A stretch of DNA of 64,000 bases, from assembly GCA_963557065.1 (NCBI GenBank), contig CAUWCT010000003.1:1-64000 (forward strand), in the 5' to 3' direction. Position 1 is the stretch's first letter. Each line of letters begins with the position of its first letter. The position numbers were made by a program, and so were the translations under genes. The stretch is from UMGS1370 sp963557065 (GTDB taxonomy: Bacteria; Bacillota; Clostridia; Lachnospirales; Lachnospiraceae). The notes under the pieces were generated by a model, which saw only the letters and a program-made list of their open reading frames with translations, ran no database searches and had not been told where the DNA came from. Of this stretch, positions 36,063 through 44,727 are shown one piece after another.

Positions 36063-37169
36063 TTAAATCTCAATTAAATTGTATTCTTTGCTTCCCAGTC
36101 CCAGTTTTACTGCATGGTTGATGCAACTTTCCCAGTTGGTTTCCGGATGGGTATCAGTAAAGTGATCGTGATGGCAGTGCTCCTGTTCTGCCAGGATACT
36201 TCCTGCCATAACCGGCTGGCGGTTAACCGCGTCCGCGCAGGCCATATCCAGAGCTACCGGGTCGAAAGAAGCAAACATGCCGATATTTGGAACGATAGGC
36301 ACATCGTTTTCAGAATGGCAGTCGCAGTTAGGAGAAACGTCAACGACCAGGCTGATATGGAAGTTTGGACGATCTTTTAAAACGGCCAGAGAATACTCGG
36401 CAATCTTGCAGTTTAAGATATCATTTGCTTCATCATAGTCCGGAGAAACGGCGTCAGTGGGACAGGCACCGATACAGCGTCCGCAGCCAACACATTTGTT
36501 GTGATCAATAGAAGCTTTTCGGTTTTCGATGGTAATGGCGCTGTGAGCGCAGTTCTTTTTGCACATGCCGCAGCCGATACACACATCCTGCTCTACATGG
36601 GGTTTTCCGGCGCTGTGCATCTCCATTTTTCCGGCTCTGGAACCGCCGCCCATGCCGATGTTCTTTAATGCGCCGCCAAATCCTGTGGACTCATGGCCTT
36701 TAAAATGAGTTAAAGAAATAACAATATCCGCATCCATTAAGGCGCGGCCGATTTTGGCTTCTTTGACGTACTGACCCTCAACAGGCACCAGGGTTTCGTC
36801 AGTTCCTTTTAAACCGTCGGCGATGATCACGTGACATCCGGTCGTAAATGGATTGTATCCATTTCCATAAGCTGCATCCAGATGATCCAGGGCATTTTTG
36901 CGGAATCCCACATATAAGGTATTGCAGTCTGTCAAAAAGGCCCGTCCGCCCTGGGATTTGATTAAATCTACCAGCACTTTGGAGTAGTTGGGACGAAGAT
37001 AAGCCAGGTTTCCCGGTTCTCCAAAATGGATTTTGATTGCTGTAAACTTGTTGTGAAAATCAATCTGGTCCAGCATTCCGGCTTTTTTGACCAGACGTTC
37101 CAGCTTTTGGAGCAGATTTTCGTTTAAAGTTGTTCTCATGTTTGTAAAATAAACGTTCGATGGTGCCAT
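36063..37169 (-). CDS. DUF362 protein with ferredoxin domain
   Basis: A 368-residue protein: a DUF362 domain (with CNTLYVGFRKNALDHLDAA and SLTHFKGHESTGFGGALKNIG) with an inserted pair of 4Fe-4S motifs, CIGCGMCKKNCAHSAI and CVGCGRCIGACPTDAV. It is probably a soluble electron carrier or redox enzyme; no substrate is known. Start 37169 has AAGGAGG directly upstream. Its leader contains repeat copy C. Confidence 0.85.
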   Translation of the reverse strand: MAPSNVYFTNMRTTLNENLLQKLERLVKKAGMLDQIDFHNKFTAIKIHFGEPGNLAYLRPNYSKVLVDLIKSQGGRAFLTDCNTLYVGFRKNALDHLDAAYGNGYNPFTTGCHVIIADGLKGTDETLVPVEGQYVKEAKIGRALMDADIVISLTHFKGHESTGFGGALKNIGMGGGSRAGKMEMHSAGKPHVEQDVCIGCGMCKKNCAHSAITIENRKASIDHNKCVGCGRCIGACPTDAVSPDYDEANDILNCKIAEYSLAVLKDRPNFHISLVVDVSPNCDCHSENDVPIVPNIGMFASFDPVALDMACADAVNRQPVMAGSILAEQEHCHHDHFTDTHPETNWESCINHAVKLGLGSKEYNLIEI

Positions 37170-37202
37170 AAGATCCTCCTTGCTTATTATAAAACTGAAA
37201 TA

Positions 37203-37353
37203 GTAACAGTTCAGCCATGTATCTTCTTGCCCGCCTGTAGCGGACAAGAAGCGTCTGGCGTACGCCCTATGAAGATTCAGACAGGAAAACCCTTATGAAA
37301 ACAAGCTTTCAACACTTTTTCCTGCCTGAATCTTCGCATGGCTGAACTGTTAC
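37203..37353. repeat. MITE-like palindromic element, family 1, copy C (complete)
   Basis: A 151-bp element bounded by perfect 17-bp terminal inverted repeats, GTAACAGTTCAGCCATG (37203-37219) and its complement (37337-37353). Flanks CTGAAATA (37195-37202) and CTGAAATG (37354-37361) match in 7 of 8 bases, as expected for a target-site duplication. Inside are two hairpins homologous to those in copy A. It has no coding capacity. Located between the divergent DUF362 and metY genes. Confidence 0.85.
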
Positions 37354-37383
37354 CTGAAATGATTATAGCCTAAGTTTTTAGTA

Positions 37384-37412
37384 TTTTCAATATGGGATTT
37401 TTGTGGTACACT
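37384..37412 (+). promoter_or_regulatory. Promoter of metY
   Basis: TTTTCA (37384-37389), 17 bp, TACACT (37407-37412) with an upstream TG giving an extended -10. The leader of about 90 nt holds a hairpin CTGCC-TTT-GGCAG enclosed by CCGG(G)AA and TTCCGG (about 37460-37490). I do not recognise it as a known riboswitch. Confidence 0.55.
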
Positions 37413-37511
37413 GTTGCTGAATGCGGCAAACACAGGTACCGGGAAACTGCCTTTGGCAGCGATTCCGGATGGTTTGGCAGCATAAAAAGAGACAATCAGG
37501 AGGAGAAAGCG

Positions 37512-38792
37512 ATGGAGAAGAAACAGTCCTTAGATACGATTTGCATTCAGGGCGGATGGAACCCTAAAAATGGAGAGTCAAGAGTGCTTCCTATTTATCA
37601 GAGCACTACTTTTAAATATGAAAGCAGTGAGCAGATGGGCCGTTTGTTTGATTTGGAAGAAGACGGTTATTTTTATACCCGTCTGGCCAATCCGACCAAT
37701 GATGCGGTAGCAGAAAAAATCTGTCAGTTGGAGGGCGGTGTGGCAGCCATGCTGACTTCTTCCGGGCAGGCGGCAAACTTTTACGCAGTGTTTAATATCT
37801 GCTCGGCCGGCGATCATGTAATCAGTGCAGCAACTATTTACGGAGGAACGTCCAATCTGTTTACGGTAACCATGAAGAAAATGGGAATCGAGGTGACTCT
37901 GGTAGATCCGGACGCACCGGAAGAGGAACTGGAACAGGCATTCCGTCCGAATACCAGGGCTGTATTTGGAGAAACTATTGCCAATCCGGCGCTGGTTGTG
38001 TTAGATATTGAGAAGTTTGCCAGACTTGCTCATAAGCATGGGGTTCCTCTCATTGTGGACAATACCTTTGCAACGCCTATTAACTGCCGGCCATTTGAGT
38101 GGGGAGCTGATATTGTAACGCATTCTACCACCAAGTACATGGACGGACACGCTATGTGTGTAGGCGGCTGTATTGTGGACAGCGGAAATTTTGACTGGAA
38201 TGCTCATGCAGAAAAATTCCCGGGACTTACTACGCCAGACGATTCTTATCATGGGGTTATTTATACAGAACGTTTTGGAAAGAAGGCGTACATCACAAAG
38301 GCAACTGCCCAGATTATGAGAGATTTGGGATCGATTCAGTCTCCCCAGAACGCGTTTTTACTGAATGTAGGATTAGAAACTCTTCATCTTCGGGTTCCCC
38401 GTCACTGCGAGAATGCACGTAAGATCGCTTCCTATTTACAGAGCAGAGAAGACGTGGCATGGGTAAACTATCCGGGATTAGAGGGGGACAAGTACCATGA
38501 ACTGGCAGAAAAATACCTTCCCAACGGCTCCTGTGGCGTCATTTCCTTTGGATTAAAGAGTGGAAGACAGGGCGCCCAGGTATTTATGGATAAGTTAAAG
38601 CTGGCGGCCATTGTCACCCATGTGGCGGATGCCAGAACCTGCGTGCTTCATCCGGCCAGCCATACCCACAGACAGTTAAATGATGAGCAGTTAATAGAGG
38701 CGGGAGTGGATCCGTCCTTAATCCGTTTAAGCGTTGGTATTGAAAATGCAGAGGATATTATTGAGGATATCCGGCAGGCATTAGAAGAATAA
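37512..38792 (+). CDS. metY: O-acetylhomoserine sulfhydrylase
   Basis: A 426-residue PLP enzyme of the Cys/Met metabolism family; makes homocysteine from O-acetylhomoserine and sulfide in methionine synthesis. Motifs: YTRLANPT, SSGQAANFYAVFNI, VDNTFATP and the PLP-lysine segment VTHSTTKYMDGH. The insert after the lysine and the total length fit the MetY branch, not the shorter cystathionine or methionine lyases, though a methionine gamma-lyase is not fully excluded. Start 37512 has CAGGAGGAG upstream. Confidence 0.88.
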   Translation: MEKKQSLDTICIQGGWNPKNGESRVLPIYQSTTFKYESSEQMGRLFDLEEDGYFYTRLANPTNDAVAEKICQLEGGVAAMLTSSGQAANFYAVFNICSAGDHVISAATIYGGTSNLFTVTMKKMGIEVTLVDPDAPEEELEQAFRPNTRAVFGETIANPALVVLDIEKFARLAHKHGVPLIVDNTFATPINCRPFEWGADIVTHSTTKYMDGHAMCVGGCIVDSGNFDWNAHAEKFPGLTTPDDSYHGVIYTERFGKKAYITKATAQIMRDLGSIQSPQNAFLLNVGLETLHLRVPRHCENARKIASYLQSREDVAWVNYPGLEGDKYHELAEKYLPNGSCGVISFGLKSGRQGAQVFMDKLKLAAIVTHVADARTCVLHPASHTHRQLNDEQLIEAGVDPSLIRLSVGIENAEDIIEDIRQALEE

Positions 38793-38838
38793 AAGGGGCT
38801 GGAATTGTTTATTATAAAACAACAGGACGACAGGATAT

Positions 38839-38903
38839 TTTACACAGATTTTACATAAGACACGAAAAGACTTTACAAAACTTTGGTAGAGTAAATGTAT
38901 AGT
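38839..38903 (+). promoter_or_regulatory. Pho box and promoter of the phosphate operon
   Basis: Three TTTACA repeats start at 38839, 38850 and 38872, that is at 11-bp and 22-bp steps, the spacing of PhoP/PhoB direct repeats. The -10 TATAGT (38898-38903) follows 20 bp after the last repeat, with no -35 of its own, as in activator-dependent Pho promoters. Confidence 0.8.
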
Positions 38904-38956
38904 GGCAGAGAACGTCTACGCTTTGCCACAATACATGGGAAAAAACGGAGGAAAGT

Positions 38957-40636
38957 ATGAGCATCGAAGCGATTGGAGTGCTATTTCAGTTCATTGGCGG
39001 TCTGGGTATGTTCCTGTACGGAATGAATCAGATGGCGGACGGCCTGCAGAAGTCAGCAGGTCACAGAATGCAGAAACTGTTGGGGGTTCTGACCTCTAAC
39101 CGGTTAATGGGAGTGCTGCTGGGCGCCGGCATTACGGCGATTATCCAGAGTTCTTCTGCAACTACGGTTATGATTGTAGGATTTGTAAATGCAGGTCTGA
39201 TGAATCTGACGCAGGCAGTTGGCGTAATTATGGGAGCCAACATCGGAACTACTGTAACCAGCTGGATTGTATCCATGAGCGAGTGGGGTGAGATGCTGAA
39301 ACCGGAGTTTTTCGCACCGGTATTGGTGGGCATCGGCGCTGCAGTCATCATGTTTGCAAAGGATTCCAAGAAAAAAGAGGCAGGAGAGATTCTGATTGGC
39401 TTTGGTCTTTTATTTATCGGACTCAGCTTCATGTCGTCTTCCATTGAACCATATCGGGATTCACCGGTATTTGCCAATATTTTTGCTGTTTTAGGGAAAA
39501 ATCCTCTGCTGGGCATTTTGGCAGGCGCTTTGGTTACGGCGATTATCCAGAGTTCTTCTGCATCTGTTGGTATTTTGCAGACTCTGGCTTTGAACGGCGT
39601 GGTAAACTGGCAGTCTGCAATCTTTATCACTCTGGGACAGAACATTGGTACCTGTATCACTGCAATTTTGTCAAGCTTGGGCGCTCACCGCACTGCAAAA
39701 AGAGCGGCAGCCATCCATCTTTCTTTTAATGTAGTGGGAGCTATTATTTTCGGAATCCTTATGACAGCAGTATTTGCATTTAATCCGGATTTGGCTGCGT
39801 CTCCGATCAGCAGTGTGGAGATTTCCATTTTCCATACAGTATTTAATGTAACCAACACGATCATTCTGTTCCCATTTGCAGGGGCGCTGGTAAAACTGTC
39901 CGGTCTGATGCTTGGCGAGAAGAAAAGTTCCAGCACACAGACAGCTCCGGACGATCAGATGTCCCGCCATCTGGACAACCGTTTGCTGGAAACCCCATCT
40001 CTGGCAATCGAGCAGGTTCAAAACGAGGTAATTTCCATGGGAGAACTGGCTGTCAGAAATCTGACTCTGGCTGGAAAGGCGCTGTTAACCGGGGAAGATG
40101 AGAGTATCAAAGCAGTATTTGAAAACGAAGTGATGATTAACCGGATGCAGAAGCTGCTGGCCGGATATCTGGTGGGTATCAGCAATGGTTCCTTAAACGA
40201 AGAACAGCATCTGGTGGTCAAAAACCTGTTCTACAGCATCAATGATATTGAGCGCATTGGCGATCACTGCGAGAATCTGGCAGAACTGGCAGAGGAAAAG
40301 AAAAAGAGTGAACTGGTCTTTTCAGATGAAGCTGCGAGAGAAATGGAAACGTTGATTGAGACAGTAACCGAATCCGTAAACTGCGCAATCGGCGCAAGAA
40401 AGAACCATGATATGACCCTGGTTCGTCAGGCTCTTCGCAAAGAGGAAGAAGTGGACAGCCAGGAAGAGGATTTAAGAGAAAACCACATGAAACGTCTTTC
40501 CGATATGCAGTGTAATTTTGAAAACGGTATTGTATTCTTAGATGCAGTAAGCAATCTGGAGAGAATCTCCGACCATGCAGTCAATATTGCCGGTTATGTG
40601 AAGGAGGAAGCGGCGTGGAACGGATCTATGTCATAG
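38957..40636 (+). CDS. Na+/phosphate cotransporter family protein with PhoU-like domain
   Basis: A 559-residue transporter of the NptA/PNaS type. Two inverted repeats carry the signature AIIQSSSATTVMIVGFVNAG and AIIQSSSASVGILQTLALNG among about eight to nine membrane helices. Residues from about 345 form a soluble PhoU-like helical domain. It imports phosphate with sodium; the Pho box upstream predicts induction by phosphate limitation. RBS CGGAGG. It overlaps the response-regulator gene by 22 bp. Confidence 0.92.
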   Translation: MSIEAIGVLFQFIGGLGMFLYGMNQMADGLQKSAGHRMQKLLGVLTSNRLMGVLLGAGITAIIQSSSATTVMIVGFVNAGLMNLTQAVGVIMGANIGTTVTSWIVSMSEWGEMLKPEFFAPVLVGIGAAVIMFAKDSKKKEAGEILIGFGLLFIGLSFMSSSIEPYRDSPVFANIFAVLGKNPLLGILAGALVTAIIQSSSASVGILQTLALNGVVNWQSAIFITLGQNIGTCITAILSSLGAHRTAKRAAAIHLSFNVVGAIIFGILMTAVFAFNPDLAASPISSVEISIFHTVFNVTNTIILFPFAGALVKLSGLMLGEKKSSSTQTAPDDQMSRHLDNRLLETPSLAIEQVQNEVISMGELAVRNLTLAGKALLTGEDESIKAVFENEVMINRMQKLLAGYLVGISNGSLNEEQHLVVKNLFYSINDIERIGDHCENLAELAEEKKKSELVFSDEAAREMETLIETVTESVNCAIGARKNHDMTLVRQALRKEEEVDSQEEDLRENHMKRLSDMQCNFENGIVFLDAVSNLERISDHAVNIAGYVKEEAAWNGSMS

Positions 40637-41301
40637 AAGATGATGAAAATATCCGCAACCTGTTAAAAGTGGCCCTGGAAGGATTCGGCTACGGGGCAGA
40701 ATGTTTTGAGACAGCAGAAGAGGGCTTAAAACGGATAGAGGAACTTCCGCCGGATCTGGCAATCTTTGACTGGATGCTCCCGGGTATGGACGGGGTATCC
40801 GCTATCCGGAAAATCCGCAAAAAGGAAGAACTGGCGCATATTCCGGTTATTTTATTGACAGCCAAAGAGCGGGAAATGGATAAGGTAACAGGGCTGGACA
40901 GCGGTGCAGATGATTACATGGTGAAACCATTCGGTGTTCTGGAACTGGCAGCCCGCATCAGAGGACTTCTGCGCCGCAGTCTTAAACAGGACAACGATCA
41001 GGCGGAGATTGGAAAACTGTTGATTAAGCGCGCTGTAAGAGAAGTGTATTTTGACGGCCATCTGGTGAAACTGACTTTAAAAGAATTTGAACTGTTATGG
41101 TATCTGTGCATGAACCGGACCAGGGTGGTCACCAGAGAGGAATTGCTGGATCACGTCTGGGGGTATGAGTATGCAGGAGAAACCAGGACTCTGGACATGC
41201 ATGTGAGAACCCTTCGTCAGAAATTGGGAGAAGAAGGGGCCTCCTATGTGACCACTGTGAGAGGAGTCGGATACCGTCTGGTAGAGCCGAAAGAGGGATA
41301 A
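40615..41301 (+). CDS. PhoB/PhoP-like response regulator
   Basis: A 228-residue OmpR-family regulator: receiver domain (Glu8, Asp9, Asp10; phosphoacceptor Asp52 in FDWMLPG) and a winged-helix domain with VREVYFDGHLVKLTLKEFELL and YVTTVRGVGYRL. GTG start at 40615 with AAGGAGG upstream, inside the transporter gene. Given the Pho box and its neighbours, it is most likely the phosphate regulator, which would make the operon self-activating. Confidence 0.88.
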   Translation: MERIYVIEDDENIRNLLKVALEGFGYGAECFETAEEGLKRIEELPPDLAIFDWMLPGMDGVSAIRKIRKKEELAHIPVILLTAKEREMDKVTGLDSGADDYMVKPFGVLELAARIRGLLRRSLKQDNDQAEIGKLLIKRAVREVYFDGHLVKLTLKEFELLWYLCMNRTRVVTREELLDHVWGYEYAGETRTLDMHVRTLRQKLGEEGASYVTTVRGVGYRLVEPKEG

Positions 41302-41312
41302 GTGAGACAGTC

Positions 41313-42716
41313 ATGCAAAAGACCATTTTAAGAAAGTTCATAAAAGTTCTGGTGCTGGCTCTTTTGCTAAACAGCGCTATTTTCTATATAGCATGCAGCA
41401 CTGTACTGCAGAAAAAATTCACTGAAAATATGCTCTATGAGCTGGAAACCATTGACAGTTTCCTGGATTATTCCAGAGACTTGGAAACCCAGCTTGCGAA
41501 AATGAATCAGGTTTTTGAACAGAATGACAGCCGGATTACCATTGTTGCAAAAGATGGAAAGGTTTTGTTTGACACAGAAGACCAGAAAGAGACGGATATG
41601 GAAAATCATCTGGACAGGCCGGAGATTCAGTCCGCTTTAAAAAAAGGCGCCGGTTTTGCCGAAAGGCGTTCTGCGACGATGAAGCAGTATATGATTTATA
41701 CGGCGTATTATTCTGAGCATGGGGATGTGGTTCTGCGCCTGTCTTCCCCTTATTCCGGTCTGAAAGAATTTCTGCCCATGCTGCTTCCGGCTGCCTGGCT
41801 CAGCTTTGCAGCAGCAGTGATTGCGTCCTTTCTGACTACTGAGCATTTTGTTTCTTCTGTTACCAGGCCGCTGCGGGAGATTGCCGGCGAAATGGAAAAG
41901 CTGAAAGGAAACGGGGAAGAGTTTCATTTTGAACCCTGTGAATACCCGGAAATCAATATCATTGGAAAAACCACAGAGACCATGAGCAACAATGTGCGGA
42001 ATTATTTAAAACAGTTAAATCAGCAGCGGGAGATTCGGGAAGAATTTTTCAGCAACGCCTCCCATGAACTTAAGACTCCTATTACCTCTATCCAGGGGTA
42101 TGCCGAACTGCTGGAAAATGGAATTGTGCAGGATGAGGCCATGCGTCAGGATTTTGTCCGGCGCATCCGGAAAGAGGCAGCCAATATGAGCAGCCTTATT
42201 AATGATATTTTGATGATTTCCAGGCTGGAATCCCATAGGGCAGTGCTGCATTATTCCAATGTGGATCTGGCATCTGTTGCAAGGGAAACAGTGGAAGGGC
42301 TTCAGCCGGTTATGGCCGGAAATCAGGTTTATGTCCATCAGGACTGCGACCGGGTTTGCCTGTGGGCAGATGAAAAGCAGATGCGGGAACTCATCGGCAA
42401 TCTCATTGGCAATGCGGTTAAATACAATCGTCAGGGCGGACAGGTCTGGATTGTTATAAAAGAAGATAAGGAAAAAAAGATGGCTGTTATCCAGGTGAAA
42501 GACAATGGGTTCGGCATCCCAAAAGAATCCCTTCCCAGGATTTTTGAGCGGTTTTACCGGGTAGAAAAGGGAAGGAGCAAGCGGGCCGGCGGAACCGGTC
42601 TGGGCCTTTCTATTGTCAAACACATTGTCACCTATTACAACGGAACCATTGACGTCAAATCCCGTCTGGATTACGGCACAACTTTTACCGTACAGCTTCC
42701 GGTAACAAATGGATAA
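41313..42716 (+). CDS. PhoR-like sensor histidine kinase
   Basis: A 467-residue membrane kinase: helix near residues 8-28, an outer domain to about 148, a second helix (about 150-172), HAMP-like linker, DHp domain with ASHELKTPITSIQGYAELL, and an ATPase domain with NLIGNAVKYNRQGG, DNGFGIPKE and GGTGLGLSIVKHIV. It follows the response-regulator gene by 11 bp and would phosphorylate it. Confidence 0.92.
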   Translation: MQKTILRKFIKVLVLALLLNSAIFYIACSTVLQKKFTENMLYELETIDSFLDYSRDLETQLAKMNQVFEQNDSRITIVAKDGKVLFDTEDQKETDMENHLDRPEIQSALKKGAGFAERRSATMKQYMIYTAYYSEHGDVVLRLSSPYSGLKEFLPMLLPAAWLSFAAAVIASFLTTEHFVSSVTRPLREIAGEMEKLKGNGEEFHFEPCEYPEINIIGKTTETMSNNVRNYLKQLNQQREIREEFFSNASHELKTPITSIQGYAELLENGIVQDEAMRQDFVRRIRKEAANMSSLINDILMISRLESHRAVLHYSNVDLASVARETVEGLQPVMAGNQVYVHQDCDRVCLWADEKQMRELIGNLIGNAVKYNRQGGQVWIVIKEDKEKKMAVIQVKDNGFGIPKESLPRIFERFYRVEKGRSKRAGGTGLGLSIVKHIVTYYNGTIDVKSRLDYGTTFTVQLPVTNG

Positions 42717-42745
42717 CAAAAAAGGTATTTTCATTTCGATTTCTC

Positions 42746-42756
42746 TGTGGTATACT
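42746..42756 (+). promoter_or_regulatory. Extended -10 promoter before the NlpC/P60 gene
   Basis: TGTGGTATACT ends one base before the palindromic element begins, so transcription would start inside the element and carry it in a leader of about 320 nt. Confidence 0.5.
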
Positions 42757-43032
42757 TAGCATCAGTTTACAGGGGCAACACGCCTCAAAGTGGGGTAATT
42801 TCCCCATTTTTTGCGTTATCCTCAATCAGCGTACATCCAGTACGCTTCACTCGTCTGCCTTAAAAATGGGGAAATTCTCTCCACTTGAGGTCGAAAGAGT
42901 CAGAAACAGGTCAGATAGTGCGTCTGCAAGGCACTTGAATGAGGTGTACTGGACGTACACCGATTGAAAGTAACATAGCAGACACGCTATCTGGACGTTT
43001 CTGACCGTATTGCCCCCTGTACACTGATGCTA
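42757..43032. repeat. Palindromic structured element, family 2
   Basis: A 276-bp sequence that is largely its own reverse complement. Ends: TAGCATCAGTTTACAGGGG (from 42757) answers CCCCCTGTACACTGATGCTA (to 43032). Arm 1: 42783-42811 pairs with 42861-42890, capped by AGCGTAC-ATCCA-GTACGCT. Arm 2: about 42899-42927 pairs with 42978-43004, capped by GGTGTAC-TGGAC-GTACACC. The 13-mer TAGCATCAGTTTA is repeated at both sides (42757-42769, 43031-43043). It lies in the leader of the NlpC/P60 gene, directly after a TGTGGTATACT extended -10 (42746-42756). It has no coding capacity. Confidence 0.8.
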
Positions 43033-43080
43033 GCATCAGTTTAGTAACCACCGATTGATAAAGAGAAAAGGAATGAGAAT

Positions 43081-44706
43081 ATGCTGGATAATAAAGATTA
43101 TATCAGCCGGCTCAATAGGGCAAGACGGCGGCGCAATCGAAGATTTAATGTTTCCTATATAATTATGGGGTTGATTGCAGCAGCCGTTATTGGACTCCTT
43201 ATTGGAGCCGGTATTTTTTTCATGAAAAAGAAGGAGCCGGCTTCTTTAGACAATCAGGAAGCCATTCAGGAAGAACAGATGGCAGAGCCGGAAAGTTCTG
43301 CTGAAGAGATCGTTCTTTCACCGGAAGAAGCCGCAGAAAACGAACGGCTGGCTGAGGCAGAGAAAGTAGTAGACTCTTATAAGAATCTGGGAATTGTTCA
43401 GGTATCCGGATATTTAAATATCCGGGAGACTCCGGGGGCAGACGGTAAGATTATCGGCAAACTGGAAGGAGACAGCGCCTGTGAGATTGTATCTTCAGAA
43501 GGAGACTGGTATCAGATTACTTCCGGAGGATTGACTGGTTATATCAGCAATGCGTATGTGCTGACCGGAGAAGAGGCCAGAGAAAAAGCGCTGGGACTGG
43601 TTAAAAAAATGGCCCTGATTACCGGTGACAGCGTCAATATTCGTCAGGAACCGGTGATTGATCCGGCCAATGCAATAGGAGCTGCTATTAAAGATGAGCG
43701 GTATGTGGTGGAAGAAGAGCTGGATGGATGGGTCAAAATTCCGGAAGGGTATATCTCATCGGACTATGTCCAGGTTCAGTATATGCTAAATGAGGCCCAG
43801 AAACTGGATCTTCAGGCAATGGCCATTAATCAATACAACAATCTGGTAATTTCCAAAGTGGATACCTATCTGAATGTCCGGGAAGAGCCAAGTCCGGACG
43901 GCAAGATTATCGGTAAGATGACCAGTAAGGCGGCCGGCGAGATTCTGGATGATTCTATTGAGGGATGGTATAAAATCAAGTCAGGCAAGATTACCGGATA
44001 TATTTCATCCGATCCTCAGTATACGGCAACAGGACAGGAGGCAAAGGACATCGCCACCGGAACTGCGACGCTGATGGCGATTGTTAACACAGATATGTTA
44101 AATGTCCGGACAGAGCCTTCTACGGATGCGTCTATCTGGACGCAGATTTCTAAGGAAGAGCGGTATCCGGTTTTAAATCAGTTGGACGGCTGGGTAGAGA
44201 TCGAGCTGGATGCCGGCGATGAAGAGGGAAGTGTGGACAAGGCGTATGTGTCCACCAGAGACAACAATGTAGAAGTGCGTTACGCCCTCAACGAGGCGAT
44301 TAAGTTCTCCCCATTGGAGGAAGCAGCCAATGCGTCAGCATCTTTGCGCAACCAGATCGTCAACTATGCCCTTCAGTTTGTGGGAAATCCCTATGTATGG
44401 GGCGGTACCAGTCTGACCAACGGAGTAGACTGTTCCGGATTTACCATGAAGGTATATGAAAAATTTGGAGTTTCCCTTCCTCATTATTCCGGCTCACAGG
44501 CACAGATGGGAAAGGCGGTAAGTTCCGATGAGATGCGGCCGGCAGACCTGATTTTCTACACAGACAGCAAAGGAAAAGTAAATCACGTAGCAATGTATAT
44601 TGGAAACGGACAGGTTGTTCATGCGGCCAGCAGGCGAAGCGGCATTAAAATTTCCACCTGGAATTACCGAAAGCCCAAGACCATCCGCAATATACTGGGT
44701 GATTAA
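43081..44706 (+). CDS. NlpC/P60 cell-wall hydrolase with SH3 domains
   Basis: A 541-residue wall enzyme. Basic cytoplasmic start, one membrane helix (about 24-47), then four SH3b-like repeats (about 100-160, 175-225, 255-320, 330-400). The C-terminal C40 peptidase domain has VDCSGFTMKVYEKFG (catalytic Cys) and VNHVAMYIGNG (catalytic His). It would cut peptide links in peptidoglycan while anchored in the membrane. RBS AAAAGGAATGAG. No clear terminator follows, so citrate synthase may be cotranscribed. Confidence 0.92.
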   Translation: MLDNKDYISRLNRARRRRNRRFNVSYIIMGLIAAAVIGLLIGAGIFFMKKKEPASLDNQEAIQEEQMAEPESSAEEIVLSPEEAAENERLAEAEKVVDSYKNLGIVQVSGYLNIRETPGADGKIIGKLEGDSACEIVSSEGDWYQITSGGLTGYISNAYVLTGEEAREKALGLVKKMALITGDSVNIRQEPVIDPANAIGAAIKDERYVVEEELDGWVKIPEGYISSDYVQVQYMLNEAQKLDLQAMAINQYNNLVISKVDTYLNVREEPSPDGKIIGKMTSKAAGEILDDSIEGWYKIKSGKITGYISSDPQYTATGQEAKDIATGTATLMAIVNTDMLNVRTEPSTDASIWTQISKEERYPVLNQLDGWVEIELDAGDEEGSVDKAYVSTRDNNVEVRYALNEAIKFSPLEEAANASASLRNQIVNYALQFVGNPYVWGGTSLTNGVDCSGFTMKVYEKFGVSLPHYSGSQAQMGKAVSSDEMRPADLIFYTDSKGKVNHVAMYIGNGQVVHAASRRSGIKISTWNYRKPKTIRNILGD

Positions 44707-44727
44707 GACAAAAAAGGAGGGATTCGT

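Noticed and set aside
42757..43032. CRISPR array or tandem repeat
   Set aside because: The repeated parts are inverted, not direct, and there are no regularly spaced unique spacers.
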